The notes under the pieces: model-generated | The model's input: only the letters and a program-made list of their open reading frames with translations | Database searches by the model: none | Told to the model about the DNA's origin: nothing | Assembly (NCBI GenBank): GCA_014529385.2 | Contig: CM043968.1 | Coordinates: forward strand, 129,557,018 to 129,621,017 | Length of the DNA stretch: 64,000 nt | Origin: Adiantum capillus-veneris | Taxonomy: Eukaryota > Streptophyta > Polypodiopsida > Polypodiales > Pteridaceae | Direction of reading: 5' to 3' | Shown here: piece by piece, positions 10,823 through 20,171 of the stretch | Position numbering within the stretch: the stretch's first letter is position 1 | How the letters are laid out: every line of letters starts with the position of its first letter | Position numbers and translations under genes: made by a program

Positions 10823-11779
10823 TGTTCACCGCTGGGTCAACAACACAACATAACTCAAGTTTCGTACCAAAGTCTTATCTTTTGCGAGTTATGAAATGCT
10901 GCGTATTATGGCTATAAACGTCATTTGTAATGAGTAGTTATTCTAGTTTCAGAAGCCGGGGTGCAATGGCACTTCCAGATTGTAAATACAAAGCCATTTG
11001 ACCCTTTCAACCCCATTTTTGGTTCAACCTAAGGTAGCCTTAGTATATAAGGTACCTAGGTCATTTTGTAAAAGGACTTTAATCATAATCAAAACTTAGC
11101 GCTGCCGTCTACTGTGTGTGAGAGAGAAAGAGAGTGAGCGTGAGCTTTATCCTCTCGCTACTCCCGGCTCGCTCGACACATTGGAGATCCGACTGCACCA
11201 TTGTTGTAGGCTCGAGGAGAGCTACGCAACAACGCCAAGCATTCCACGCGAGACGAAGCGCACACAACGACGCATCTATGAGCTATTTGTGGCCGTAAGT
11301 GTATCAAACGATGTCTGTTTTTTGCGTGCTAGTAGTCTATAGAATCGTGGTGACATAAGCTACGCATAGGTACTCATAAATTTTAGATTCGGGCACTTTC
11401 AAAATTCGGCTCTGTCATCCTACGCGTTTTCCGCAGATGGGTTTAGAGTGAGGGTTTTGAGTGTAGAAGCTTAGGGACAGGTGTATCCTAGTGAGGGGAT
11501 GGTGTTCCTTAAGTTTTGTATGAATCTGGCATGATTAGGTGAGTTACCTTCCGTATGTGTGTATGTGGCTAGGTGGTGTAGTTGAGGACAGTGAGGTTTT
11601 TCATTGTGGTTTAGTTGGCCTTCCAGAGTGTTGTATGTGTAGGATGGTCTTAGCCTGACAAGCTTAAGAGATTTCCTCCGTGTGCCTATCGTGTCATCTG
11701 TGTCCTCGATTGACATTATGTTGATCTAGGTAGTGTTTGCATGCACTTCATGGGTGTGTGAGTCGCTCCCCGTCCAACA
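10823..11779 (+). repeat. 5' LTR of the large gag-protease element (957 bp)
   Basis: It starts TGTTCACCGCTGGG and ends CGTCCAACA, and matches 26,937-27,892 with scattered substitutions and one single-base indel. It includes a TATA box at 11,044 and a purine-rich GAGAGA patch near 11,118 downstream of it, in the likely transcript start region. Around 11,419 it contains CATCCTACGCG, half of the palindrome found repeatedly in the leader. Confidence 0.95.
11044..11050 (+). promoter_or_regulatory. LTR TATA box
   Basis: The sequence TATATAAGG inside the LTR is conserved in the 3' LTR at about 27,158. Its position, about 220 bases into the LTR, suits the U3 promoter. Transcription would start some 30 bases downstream. 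Confidence 0.6.
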
Positions 11780-11780
11780 T

Positions 11781-11798
11781 TGGCGCCGCTGCCAGGGA
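11781..11798 (+). other. Primer-binding site (Asp tRNA)
   Basis: TGGCGCCGCTGCCAGGGA lies one base after the LTR end. It is complementary, with two mismatches, to the 3' end of plant tRNA-Asp(GUC). Asp-tRNA priming is known in Athila-type gypsy elements. Confidence 0.85.
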
Positions 11799-12322
11799 CA
11801 CAAGGACCTAAGTAGGTTTCCTACTAACACTCGTGTGATGGTTGCTTGATTTAGTTTCGGCTAAAGAAAGCGTTTTTCTTAAGTGGATCCGGAAGAGGAT
11901 ATTCCGTGATCAAGTGGATAGCCAGGAAGCGTGTGTCTTGCCGAGGGTCTGCGACTAGATAGGTTTAGTTAGGATCTGTGGATTAGAGTAGTTGTTGGTG
12001 GTCGAGTGATTTGTGAGGTGATAAAAGCGTTTACTAGTCCATGTGTGGGAGTGAAGCGTTTTTCTACTCATAGATGCAAAACCCCATATGATTTGTAGGA
12101 GTAGCTTTAGGTAAGTGATCCGATTCTGATCTAGAGCTATTCAGCATTGAATTATTTGCTAAAGTGCTTGATTGCATTTGAAATCACGAAAAAGTGTGCT
12201 TTTGAGGGTAAAAATGCATTAAACAAGCTTTTGTGGATATTTTTGTATGACTGACTGATGCTGTGCATATAAAAGAGCATTTGCAAGGGTTCTGTGAAGA
12301 AAACCTGCAATTCTGTAAACAT

Positions 12323-13849
12323 AGACATCCTACGCGTAGGATGTCTCAAGGGGGTTCTGGAGACCAAATTTGAAAATTCTGACTGCACCAGTGGGTTCAG
12401 AGGGTAGGCTTTACCCTATTTTCATATTGACTTGGATGTTTTTTCCTATTTTTGTTGACCAAAAGCCAAAAGGCGGAGTCAGAAAACGTAAAATTTCAGA
12501 AAAGGCTTAAATTGAGTGATTTTTGCATGTTTTTTCAATTGTGAAGCATACTTGCACTTACTGAGAGCATAAGGAAGCATTAGGGACACTTCAGTCTCAA
12601 AAAATCAGAAGTAGACATCCTACGCGTAGGATGTCTACAGGGTGATCTAAGCACTTTTTTGAAAATCTGATATTACCAGTGTGTTCAGAAGGTAAGTTTT
12701 ACCCTTTTTTCACCTGGAAAGGGGAACTTGACCATATCCTGACAGGATAAGGTCAGATAGACTGAAATTGCCAGACATCCTACCCAAATTGTGCCAAGGC
12801 ATTATTCCAAGACCAAAACCATAGGATGGCTGCAAGAGAATGATCTGCATGATATATTGAGTGACTGAGAGAGTTTTCCTCTCATTTGGGGAAGAAACGG
12901 GGGTCCTAAGCAGACTTTAGCATTTTTGACTGAAAAAGGCAAGAATAGCTAGTTTTGGGGACTTTTGAAATCCAAACCAAATTCTAAGCATACCACTGGG
13001 TTGATGACATCAAGGGGAAGCTTTGGGTCAAGTCTGGGGTCAAACAGGCCAAAAAGACATCCTACGCGTAGGATGTCATATGTGTGATTTTGCACTCCAA
13101 ACTTAATTTTGAGCATACCACAGTGATCAGCACTTTAAGGAGAGTCTGTGGTTCAAATTTGGGGCAATTCATAGCAGTTGGACATTCTACGCGTAGGATG
13201 TCTAAGGCATGATTTAGAGGCCAAATTCAAACTGTGGACATAGCAGGGTGTTGTATAGCCTTAGGCAAGCCTCCTAGGCAAATTTAGTCCAATTTGGAGT
13301 TGATTTGACTTGGGAATTCATCAGAACAGACATCAGGCTTTTGAAACAGATTCTTGATCATTTGACCAACCTATAGGTGTCAGAATCAAAAAGTAAAAAT
13401 AGTTGTGAGTTTAGCACATCAAGGGGAAGCTACAGTGCAAGTTTGAGCTGAAACAGAGCAAAAAGACATCCTACGCGTAGGATGTCTCCAGCTTGATTTA
13501 GGACTCCAAACCAACCTATGAGCACACCACTGTGATCAGCAAAAACAGTGCAAGTTTGAGCTGAAACAGAGCAAAAAGACATCCTACGCGTAGGATGTCT
13601 CCAGCTTGATTTAAGAATCCAAACCAACCTATGAGCACACCACTGTGATCAGCACATCAAGGAGAATCTGGGGTGAAAATTTCAAGTCATTCTAAGCAAA
13701 AAGACATCCTACGTGTAGGATGTCTCAAGGCCATTTTTAGGTCCAAATGAAATTATGAGCATACTATTGTGTTGCTGGACTTAAGGGGAGTCTATGGACC
13801 AAATTTTGTTAAATTCTGAGTATATAGACATCCTACGCGTAGGATGTCT
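12323..13849. repeat. Array of eight 24-bp palindromes in the element leader
   Basis: A 24-bp sequence consisting of AGACATCCTACG followed by its exact reverse complement occurs at 12,323-12,346, 12,613-12,636, 13,055-13,078 (last base changed), 13,180-13,203 (first base and one inner base changed), 13,464-13,487, 13,577-13,600, 13,702-13,725 (central CGCG to CGTG) and 13,826-13,849. A half copy is near 12,774. Most copies sit in a longer decayed repeat of about 110-290 bases, with phrases such as ACCACTGTGATCAGCA and ATCAAGG downstream. The two copies at 13,464 and 13,577 are an almost exact 113-base tandem duplication. In RNA each copy could form a 12-bp hairpin or pair between two molecules. 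Confidence 0.92.
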
Positions 13850-14304
13850 CTAGGCCAGTTTTAGGGTCCAACTGAACCTTTGACCATACAGGAGTGTTCA
13901 CAGTGTCACAGACATCCCAAATCTTCGTTTAAATTTGAATTTGGACTCATTTTGACCATTCTAAACTGCATTTCACTGTTTTGGCCATAACTTTCACAAA
14001 CGGTATCGGATCGGAAAAGTTTTTATATCAAAACGTAGCCTGAGAGCGGCTCTACAGATCTCGGAGCAAAGCAAGAACTAAATGTATGCCCACGGCAACC
14101 GTTTAGTTCAATTTTGAAAAAAACGTCGTTTGAGGCCTCAAAATTCATCCGGAAGTCAGGGGTGTCTAAAAGCGAGAATTTGCGAGAATTGTGACGAAAC
14201 GGTTGCGGCTTTGGACATAGTTTCAACTTTTCCCTAACCAAAGTACTTGAACACAGTGTACTAAGTCTACTTGAACCAAGCAAAAGCTCTTAAGCCCAGA
14301 AATC

Positions 14305-14542
14305 ATGTCTACCCTAGATTCAAACGCAGCTTACACAAACTTAGAGATCTCGACGATAGAGGAATATCCTCCCACAATGGATCTTCCAAACTTACAATTG
14401 ATAAAGACCCATCTTATTGAGAGAGTTTGGATGATTGGTCATGAGAGTGAAGGACTATATAGATACATTGACGACAATGAGGTCAATCTTTATAGGTGCT
14501 CAGATCCATACATAGAAGAGATAACGGATTACAAGCTCTTAT
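14305..14542 (+). pseudogene. Gag of the large element, first exon-like part (split by copia insertion)
   Basis: The frame from the ATG at 14,305 reads MSTLDSNAAYTNLEISTIEE and stays open to the copia insertion at 14,543. If the inserted element and one CTTAT copy are removed, the frame continues without interruption into 20,172-20,821. The start region is therefore the real N-terminus of the element's Gag. No recognised domain lies in these 80 residues. The insertion itself breaks the gene. Confidence 0.8.
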
Positions 14543-14626
14543 TGTTAGGGAATAAGACGTAGCTAAATAGATAATTGAGTAGATTACTTAATGGAGCGAG
14601 ACAGATTTATATACACGAGATTATAG

Positions 14627-14689
<63 letters not shown>

Positions 14690-15370
14690 CACGATATACG
14701 TGGTTCACCCAATGTGGGCTACGTCCACGGGAAAGCAGCCACTCAATGGCTTTAGTACTTCAAAACAAGAAGTAGTTTACAAAGGGATTATACCCTTAAT
14801 GGAGCTCCCGCCTTGCTTCACTCTCACCACCTCACACTCACCTTGTTGCATCAACTTCACACTATGAAATGTGTGTAGAAATGGCCTCCTTTTATAGGCC
14901 AAAAGGGCTGCCCTCTCTTATGAGAGACAGCCATGTGTAGCCGCCCTTGTGTGAATAAGTCCAAATCGGACCCTCCAATCCGCCCATGTGTGGCCGCCCT
15001 TGAGAAGACAAGTCCGCTTTTGAATTCGGCCACCGGCCACCGGCCACCGGCCATTGACTTCCGACCACCGGCCATCGGCCATTGACTACCGGCCACCGGC
15101 CAACCGACCGGTTGTTTTCCGACCACTTTTCGGTCGCCGTCCGGCCATAATATTCCGGCGAAAAAGAATATTCCGGCGAAACAAAAAAGTCTAGGGGGCC
15201 TCCGCCCCCGAGGCCTTTAAAGTTGCCCCTGATTCTTGTCCGTAAAAATTTTGGTTTCCGGTGAGTGATTTTCCTTCACGCACGATGGCTTCTCCTCATA
15301 ATGGGGGCCTTACAAATGTGCGCTTTTACCATAGAAAATTACAAGGGTAAATCAGGCTCCATACTTAACA
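14543..15370 (-). repeat. 3' LTR of nested copia element (828 bp)
   Basis: This is the downstream LTR in element orientation. It differs in length from its partner because a GA run is expanded (14,631-14,685) and because it has one extra unit in a GGCCGGT-type minisatellite (about 15,027-15,110). The polypurine tract is at 15,371-15,385 (minus strand CTCCAAGTGGGAGAT). Confidence 0.95.
14631..14685. repeat. (GA)n expansion within one LTR
   Basis: A 55-base GA run. The same site in the partner LTR (19,470-19,483) has only about 14 bases of GA followed by TAGAG, and the solo LTR at 62,067-62,088 has about 22 bases. LTRs are identical on insertion, so the run changed length afterwards. Confidence 0.95.
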
Positions 15371-15385
15371 ATCTCCCACTTGGAG
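15371..15385 (-). other. Polypurine tract of nested copia
   Basis: The minus strand reads CTCCAAGTGGGAGAT immediately before the 3' LTR. The AAGTGGGAGAT form is typical of plant copia elements. Confidence 0.85.
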
Positions 15386-15430
15386 ACTGATCTCCAAACC
15401 AAACCTGTGACTGCTTTCCATTCTGGCTTC

Positions 15431-16714
15431 TTATCCTTGAATGCCTATTGAAGATGAGCAAAAGCTCAACTTCTCCTTGTTGACCACCTTTGTAAACATG
15501 TCTGCAGGATTTTCACTTGTATGCACCTTTCCTAGCTTTAGTTGTCCCTCTTCCAAAAGAGTGCGTATGAAGTGATATCTCACCTCAATGTGCTTTGTCC
15601 TTGAATGAAAAGCTGAGTTCTTCGCAAGATGGATAGCGCTTTGGCTATCACTGTACAAGACACAATTGTCTTGTTTGAATCCAAGCTCTTCTAAGAATCT
15701 GTGAAGCCACAGAATTTCTTTGCTTGCCTCCGTCATTGCTACATACTCTGCTTCCGTGGTAGAAAGTGAAACCACTTTCTGCAGCTTTGAAGCCCAGCTT
15801 ACTGCAGTGCCTCCAACCGTGAACACATAGCCAGTAGTGCTCCTTCGAGTATCTTTGTCACCTGCCATATCTGCATCAGCATACCCTTCTAGAAAAATAT
15901 CAGTTCCTCCAAAATACAAAGCATTTGTTGTTGTCCCTTTTAGATACCTAAGTATCCACTTCACAGCTTGCCAATGCTCTTTACCTAGGTTGTCCATGAA
16001 CCTACTCACAACTCCCACTGCATGTGCAATGTTTGGCCTTTTCCAGACCATAGCATACATTAGAGAACCTACCGCTGCAGCATATGGAACTTTAGATATA
16101 TAGGCTATCTCCTCTTGTGTCTTTGGACACATATCCTTCGTTAGTTTAAAATGACCAGCCAAAGGTGTAGAAACTGGTTTTGCATTTTGCATTGCAAACC
16201 TTTCTAGTACCTTCTTGATGTAATCTTCTTGAGATAGCTTTATTGTCTTCTTCGTCCTATCCCTTGATATTTTCATACCAAGTATCCTCTTTGCAGCACC
16301 TAAATCTTTCATTGAAAAAGATTTGGACAACTCCTCTTTTAGGTCTTTGATGTCTTGCATGTTAGCACTTGCAATCAACATGTCATCAACATACAACATT
16401 AGGATGATGAATTTCCCATCTCCCAAATTCTCCGTGTAGACGCAGTGATCCGAGTTGCATCTTGTGAATCCATGATCCAACATCCATCGATCAAACTTCA
16501 AGTACCATTGTCTTGATGCTTGCTTTAAACCATACAAGCTCTTCTTTAATCTGCAAACCATTTTCTCCTTACCTTTTACTTCATACCCCTTTGGTTGAAG
16601 CATGTAGATTTCCTCCTCTAAGTCACCGTGAGGGAATGCCGTATTTACATCCATTTGCTCGAGATTTAGATCATGAGCAGCCACAAGGCTTAAGACAAGC
16701 CTAATTGAGTTCAT
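15431..16714 (-). CDS. Copia Pol C-terminal part: reverse transcriptase and RNase H
   Basis: A 427-residue open frame. It starts inside the RT domain (SIRLVLSLVAAHDLNLEQMD), with the catalytic block DVNTAFPHGDLEEEIYM near residues 22-40, ALYGLKQ-type SLYGLKQASRQWY, and the active site LYVDDMLIA near 107-115. RNase H begins about residue 280, with GYADADMAGD, TEAEYVAM and SDSQSAIHLA supplying the acidic residues, and ends NPADMFTK. The true protein begins upstream. This frame is the continuation of the 866-residue frame at 16,717-19,317, separated by one frameshift near 16,735-16,745 where about four bases appear lost (FK directly followed by the IFSPVVKMNS reading in the next frame). The enzyme copies element RNA into DNA in cytoplasmic particles. 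It is otherwise intact. Confidence 0.93.
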   Translation of the reverse strand: MNSIRLVLSLVAAHDLNLEQMDVNTAFPHGDLEEEIYMLQPKGYEVKGKEKMVCRLKKSLYGLKQASRQWYLKFDRWMLDHGFTRCNSDHCVYTENLGDGKFIILMLYVDDMLIASANMQDIKDLKEELSKSFSMKDLGAAKRILGMKISRDRTKKTIKLSQEDYIKKVLERFAMQNAKPVSTPLAGHFKLTKDMCPKTQEEIAYISKVPYAAAVGSLMYAMVWKRPNIAHAVGVVSRFMDNLGKEHWQAVKWILRYLKGTTTNALYFGGTDIFLEGYADADMAGDKDTRRSTTGYVFTVGGTAVSWASKLQKVVSLSTTEAEYVAMTEASKEILWLHRFLEELGFKQDNCVLYSDSQSAIHLAKNSAFHSRTKHIEVRYHFIRTLLEEGQLKLGKVHTSENPADMFTKVVNKEKLSFCSSSIGIQG

Positions 16715-16716
16715 TT

Positions 16717-19317
16717 TTACAACAGGAGAAAATATTTGAAGTCAATACCTTTCTTTTGAGAAAAACCTTTTACCACAAGCCTAGACTTGTACCTTTTCTT
16801 CGCACCTTCTTCTTTCTTTAGCTTATACACCCATTTGTTTTGAAGTGCCCGCTTACCTTTAGGCAACTCAACCAACTCCCATGTTTGGTTGCGATGTAGT
16901 GAGTCCATCTCCACTTGCATGCTCTTTGTCCATTCTTCTTTGGATTCATGTTGCATAGCTTCTTCATATGATTCCGGCTCTCCAGAATCTGAGATCAAGA
17001 GATGGTTGAAGGAAGGAACAAACCTTTCTGGAGGTCTACTTGCTCTTGTAGATCTTCGGGGAATAGGTTGAGGCTCCTCATTTGGTTGACGTTGTTGCAC
17101 ATTGTCACCGTTTGCAGTCCTTGAGTCTTCACCATCCTCAAGCTCCATGTACTCATCACCTGTTTCTTTTGTTTGTTTTCTTTCCAAGTAATCTTTGTAC
17201 ATATTTTGTTCGTTAAAAATTACATCCCTACTCCTTAAGATTTTACCATCTTCAGGATTCCATAGGCGATACCCAAAGTCTCCTTCTCCATAGCCAATGA
17301 AGAAACACTTTTTGGAATTTGCATCTAACTTTGATCTTAGGCTTCTCTCTATGTGCATGAAAGCCTCACACCCAAACACTTTGAGAAATGCATAATTCAC
17401 CGGTTTACCTGTCCATGTCTCTTCTGGAACTCCCCCATCCAATGCCGTTGAGGATGACCGATTGATTAAGTACACAGACATACTTACAGCTTCCGCCCAA
17501 AGCTGAAGCGGTAGGCCTTCATGTAGCCGCATGCTTCGTGCTCGTTCCATGATTGTCCTGTTCATCCTTTCCGAAATCCCATTTTGTTGAGGTGTCCTTG
17601 GGGTTGTCCTTTGCCTCCGAATGCCATTGCTAGCACAAAAGCTTTCAAAAGCTTGGCTGCAATATTCGCCTCCATTGTCGGATCTGAGGCATTTAACCTT
17701 GGTACCTGTTTCATTCTCCACAAAGGCTTTCCACCTTTGAAACATGGAAAATACATCGAATTTATTCTTCATGACATAAACCCATGTTTTTCTAGTCACA
17801 TCGTCTATGAATGTTACATAGTACAATGAACCACCAAGTGATGGTGTACTTGCAGGACCCCAAACACCAGAATGAACCAACTCAAGTTTTTTATTTTTTC
17901 TTTCATTTCCTGATTTCTGAAATTTTACCCTCTTTTGTTTACCATAAACACAATCTTCACAGAACTCTAAGTCCACTTCTTTCAAACCTGGTAGAAGCTT
18001 CTTTGTTTGAAGGATTTGCATTCCTTTGGCACTCATATGCCCAAGTCGGTAGTGCCACACCGCACTGTCAACTTCTGTAGTTGCTGCACAAGCTGAAGGT
18101 TGCGTGCTAACAGTACACAAGTAAAGTGTACCGACTTTTTCACCCTTGGCAACCACCAAAGATCCCTTTGAGATCTTCCACCGTTTGTTTCCGAATGCAA
18201 TGTTGTGACCTTCATCGTCCAATTGTCCTGTAGAGATCAAATTTTTGCGAAGAGAAGGAACATGCCTAACATCTTTAAGCTTCCATTCATTTCCGTTAGC
18301 AGTTTTGACAGAAACTGTACCTTTGCCGACAATCTCACAAGCTTCATCATCTCCCAAGTATACATACCCAAAATTACCTTTGGTGTAGTCTTGGAAATGT
18401 TGCTTGTGTGGTGTCGCATGGAATGAAGCCCCAGAATCTACTATCCAGGAATTAGACACATTGTCTAATGAGAGAATTAGAGAATCTTGCTCTACTTTAC
18501 CTGCCACATTGGCCTCCGATGTTGGCTTGTTGTCTTGAGACTCTATCTCCTTCTTCTTCTTGGACCAGCAATCCTTCTTGACGTGGCCCTTCTTGCCGCA
18601 GTTCCAACATTCAAGAACTGACTTTGTGCGTGACTTGCTCCGCCTTGAGCGATCATGACCCTTTTGGTTTTTGAACCTCTCCTTAAGCCTTCCTCTTGTT
18701 TCCATTGATAGTGCAGCACTTGATGATTCTCCTGTGCTTATCCTTCGCATTTCCTCGCTTAGGAGAACACCCACAACATCATCAAACTTAAGAGTATTTG
18801 TGCCAGAGATAGAATTACTTACAGCCATCACAAGGCTGTCCCAACTATCCGGTAGAGATGATAGTATAAGGAGAGCTCGCACTTCGTCATCGAAATTGAT
18901 TTTCACTGATCGAAGTTGACTTATGTTTGTGTTAAAGTCATTTAGGTGTTCTGCAACTGAACCATTCTCTGCCATCTTTAGATTGAACAAGCGCTTCATA
19001 AGAAATACCTTATTGGATGCCGATGGTTTCTCGTAGAAGTCGTCAAGTGACTTCATCAAGTCCTTTGTGGTCTTCATCTCCGAAACATTGAAGGCCACCG
19101 TTGACGCCAAGCTTAACTGGATTGTTCCCAGTGCCTTTCGATCAAGGACAATCCATGCTTCATGTGCCATTGTTGCGGGCTTCTTCGCAAGACCGCCTAG
19201 TGGCAAATAGAGGTCCTTCTGGTAGAGATAGTCTTCAATCTGCATCTTCCAATGTTGGTAGTTTTTTCCGTTGAACTTCTCAATCTTGAGCTTCCTTTCC
19301 TCCGCCATAACTCCCAC
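16717..19317 (-). CDS. Copia Gag-protease-integrase polyprotein part
   Basis: An 866-residue open frame starting MGVMAEERKLKIEKFNGKNY. Gag occupies about 1-230, with the zinc knuckle CWNCGKKGHVKKDC near 237-250. The retropepsin active site WIVDSGASFH is near 290. The integrase zinc region (WHYRLGHMSAKGM, then CEDCVYGKQK) is near 425-465. The integrase core carries FIDDVTRKTW, LRSDNGGEY and the PQQNGISERMNRT block, supplying D, D and E residues around 505-605. The C-terminus reaches the conserved linker KSRLVVKGFSQKKGIDF at the start of RT and then runs out of frame. The order Gag-PR-IN-RT defines Ty1/copia. Length plus the following frame is about 1,300 residues, normal for the family. The lineage looks Tork/TNT1-like, but that is by impression only. 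Confidence 0.95.
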   Translation of the reverse strand: MGVMAEERKLKIEKFNGKNYQHWKMQIEDYLYQKDLYLPLGGLAKKPATMAHEAWIVLDRKALGTIQLSLASTVAFNVSEMKTTKDLMKSLDDFYEKPSASNKVFLMKRLFNLKMAENGSVAEHLNDFNTNISQLRSVKINFDDEVRALLILSSLPDSWDSLVMAVSNSISGTNTLKFDDVVGVLLSEEMRRISTGESSSAALSMETRGRLKERFKNQKGHDRSRRSKSRTKSVLECWNCGKKGHVKKDCWSKKKKEIESQDNKPTSEANVAGKVEQDSLILSLDNVSNSWIVDSGASFHATPHKQHFQDYTKGNFGYVYLGDDEACEIVGKGTVSVKTANGNEWKLKDVRHVPSLRKNLISTGQLDDEGHNIAFGNKRWKISKGSLVVAKGEKVGTLYLCTVSTQPSACAATTEVDSAVWHYRLGHMSAKGMQILQTKKLLPGLKEVDLEFCEDCVYGKQKRVKFQKSGNERKNKKLELVHSGVWGPASTPSLGGSLYYVTFIDDVTRKTWVYVMKNKFDVFSMFQRWKAFVENETGTKVKCLRSDNGGEYCSQAFESFCASNGIRRQRTTPRTPQQNGISERMNRTIMERARSMRLHEGLPLQLWAEAVSMSVYLINRSSSTALDGGVPEETWTGKPVNYAFLKVFGCEAFMHIERSLRSKLDANSKKCFFIGYGEGDFGYRLWNPEDGKILRSRDVIFNEQNMYKDYLERKQTKETGDEYMELEDGEDSRTANGDNVQQRQPNEEPQPIPRRSTRASRPPERFVPSFNHLLISDSGEPESYEEAMQHESKEEWTKSMQVEMDSLHRNQTWELVELPKGKRALQNKWVYKLKKEEGAKKRYKSRLVVKGFSQKKGIDFKYFLLL

Positions 19318-19367
19318 TCAATTCAAGGAATCCTTTCCTTGAGATAATTTAGCTACGAGCAAACCTT

Positions 19368-19379
19368 GCTCTGATACCA
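19368..19379 (-). other. Primer-binding site (initiator Met tRNA) of nested copia
   Basis: The minus strand reads TGGTATCAGAGC three bases after the 5' LTR. Confidence 0.9.
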
Positions 19380-19381
19380 GT

Positions 19382-20166
19382 TGTTAGGGAATAAGACGTA
19401 GCTAAATAGATAATTGAGTAGATTACTTAATGGAGAGAGACAGATTTATATACACGAGATTATAGAGTAGAGAGAGAGAGAGATAGAGTACACACGATAT
19501 ACGTGGTTTACCCAATGTGGGCTATGTCCACGGAAAAGCAGCCACTCAATGGCTTTAGTACTTCAAAACAAGAAGTAGTTTACAAAGGGATTATACCCTT
19601 AATGGAGCTCCCGCCTTGCTTCACTCTCACCACCTCACACTCACCTTGTTGCATCAACTTCACACTATGAAATGTGTGTAGAAATGGCCTCCTTTTATAG
19701 GCCAGAAGGGCTGCCCTCTCTTATGAGAGACAGCCATGTGTAGCCGCCCTTGTGTGAATAAGTCCAAATCGGACCCTCCAATCCGCCCATGTGTGGCCGC
19801 CCTTGAGAAGACAAGTCCGCTTTTGAATTCAGCCACCGGCCACCGGCCACCGGCCATTGACTTCCGACCACCGGCCATCGGCCATTGACTACCGGCCAAC
19901 CGACCGGTTGTTTTTCGACCACTTTCCGATCGCCGTCCGGCCATAATATTCCGGCAAAAAAGAATATTCCGGCAAAACAAAAAAGTCTCGGGGGCCTCCG
20001 CCCCCGAGGCCTTTAAAGTTGCCCCTGATTCTTGTCTGTGAAAATTTTGGTTTCCGGTGAGTGATTTTCCTTCACGCACGATGGCTTCTCCTCATAATGG
20101 GGGCCTTACAAATGTGCGCTTTTACCATAGAAACTTACAAGGGTAAATCAGGCTCCATACTTAACA
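19382..20166 (-). repeat. 5' LTR of nested copia element (785 bp)
   Basis: It matches 14,543-15,370 except for point changes, the shorter GA run at 19,470-19,483 and one missing GGCCGGT-type unit. The GC-rich part (about 19,830-19,920) is a decayed minisatellite built from CCACCGGC and CCATTGACT phrases. Confidence 0.95.
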
Positions 20167-20171
20167 CTTAT

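Larger units (their letters stand above)
14543..20166 (-). mobile_element. Nearly complete Ty1/copia retrotransposon inserted in gag of the larger element
   Basis: Two LTRs (14,543-15,370 and 19,382-20,166) begin TGTTAGGG and end ACTTAACA on the plus strand, and are flanked by perfect CTTAT duplications (14,538-14,542 and 20,167-20,171). On the minus strand a Met-tRNA PBS follows the 5' LTR and a polypurine tract precedes the 3' LTR. The interior encodes Gag, protease, integrase, RT and RNase H in copia order with a single frameshift. By eye about 15 substitutions separate the LTRs outside two length changes. A solo LTR of the same family lies at 61,434-62,169. Confidence 0.97.

Noticed and set aside
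12323-13849. CRISPR-like array reading of the regularly repeated 24-bp palindrome
   Set aside because: Spacing is irregular (about 113-440 bases), the intervals are related to each other rather than unique spacers, and the locus is the leader of a plant LTR element.
15837-18919. Plus-strand open frames across the nested copia element
   Set aside because: They are shadows of the minus-strand Gag-Pol frames, which carry all recognisable motifs.
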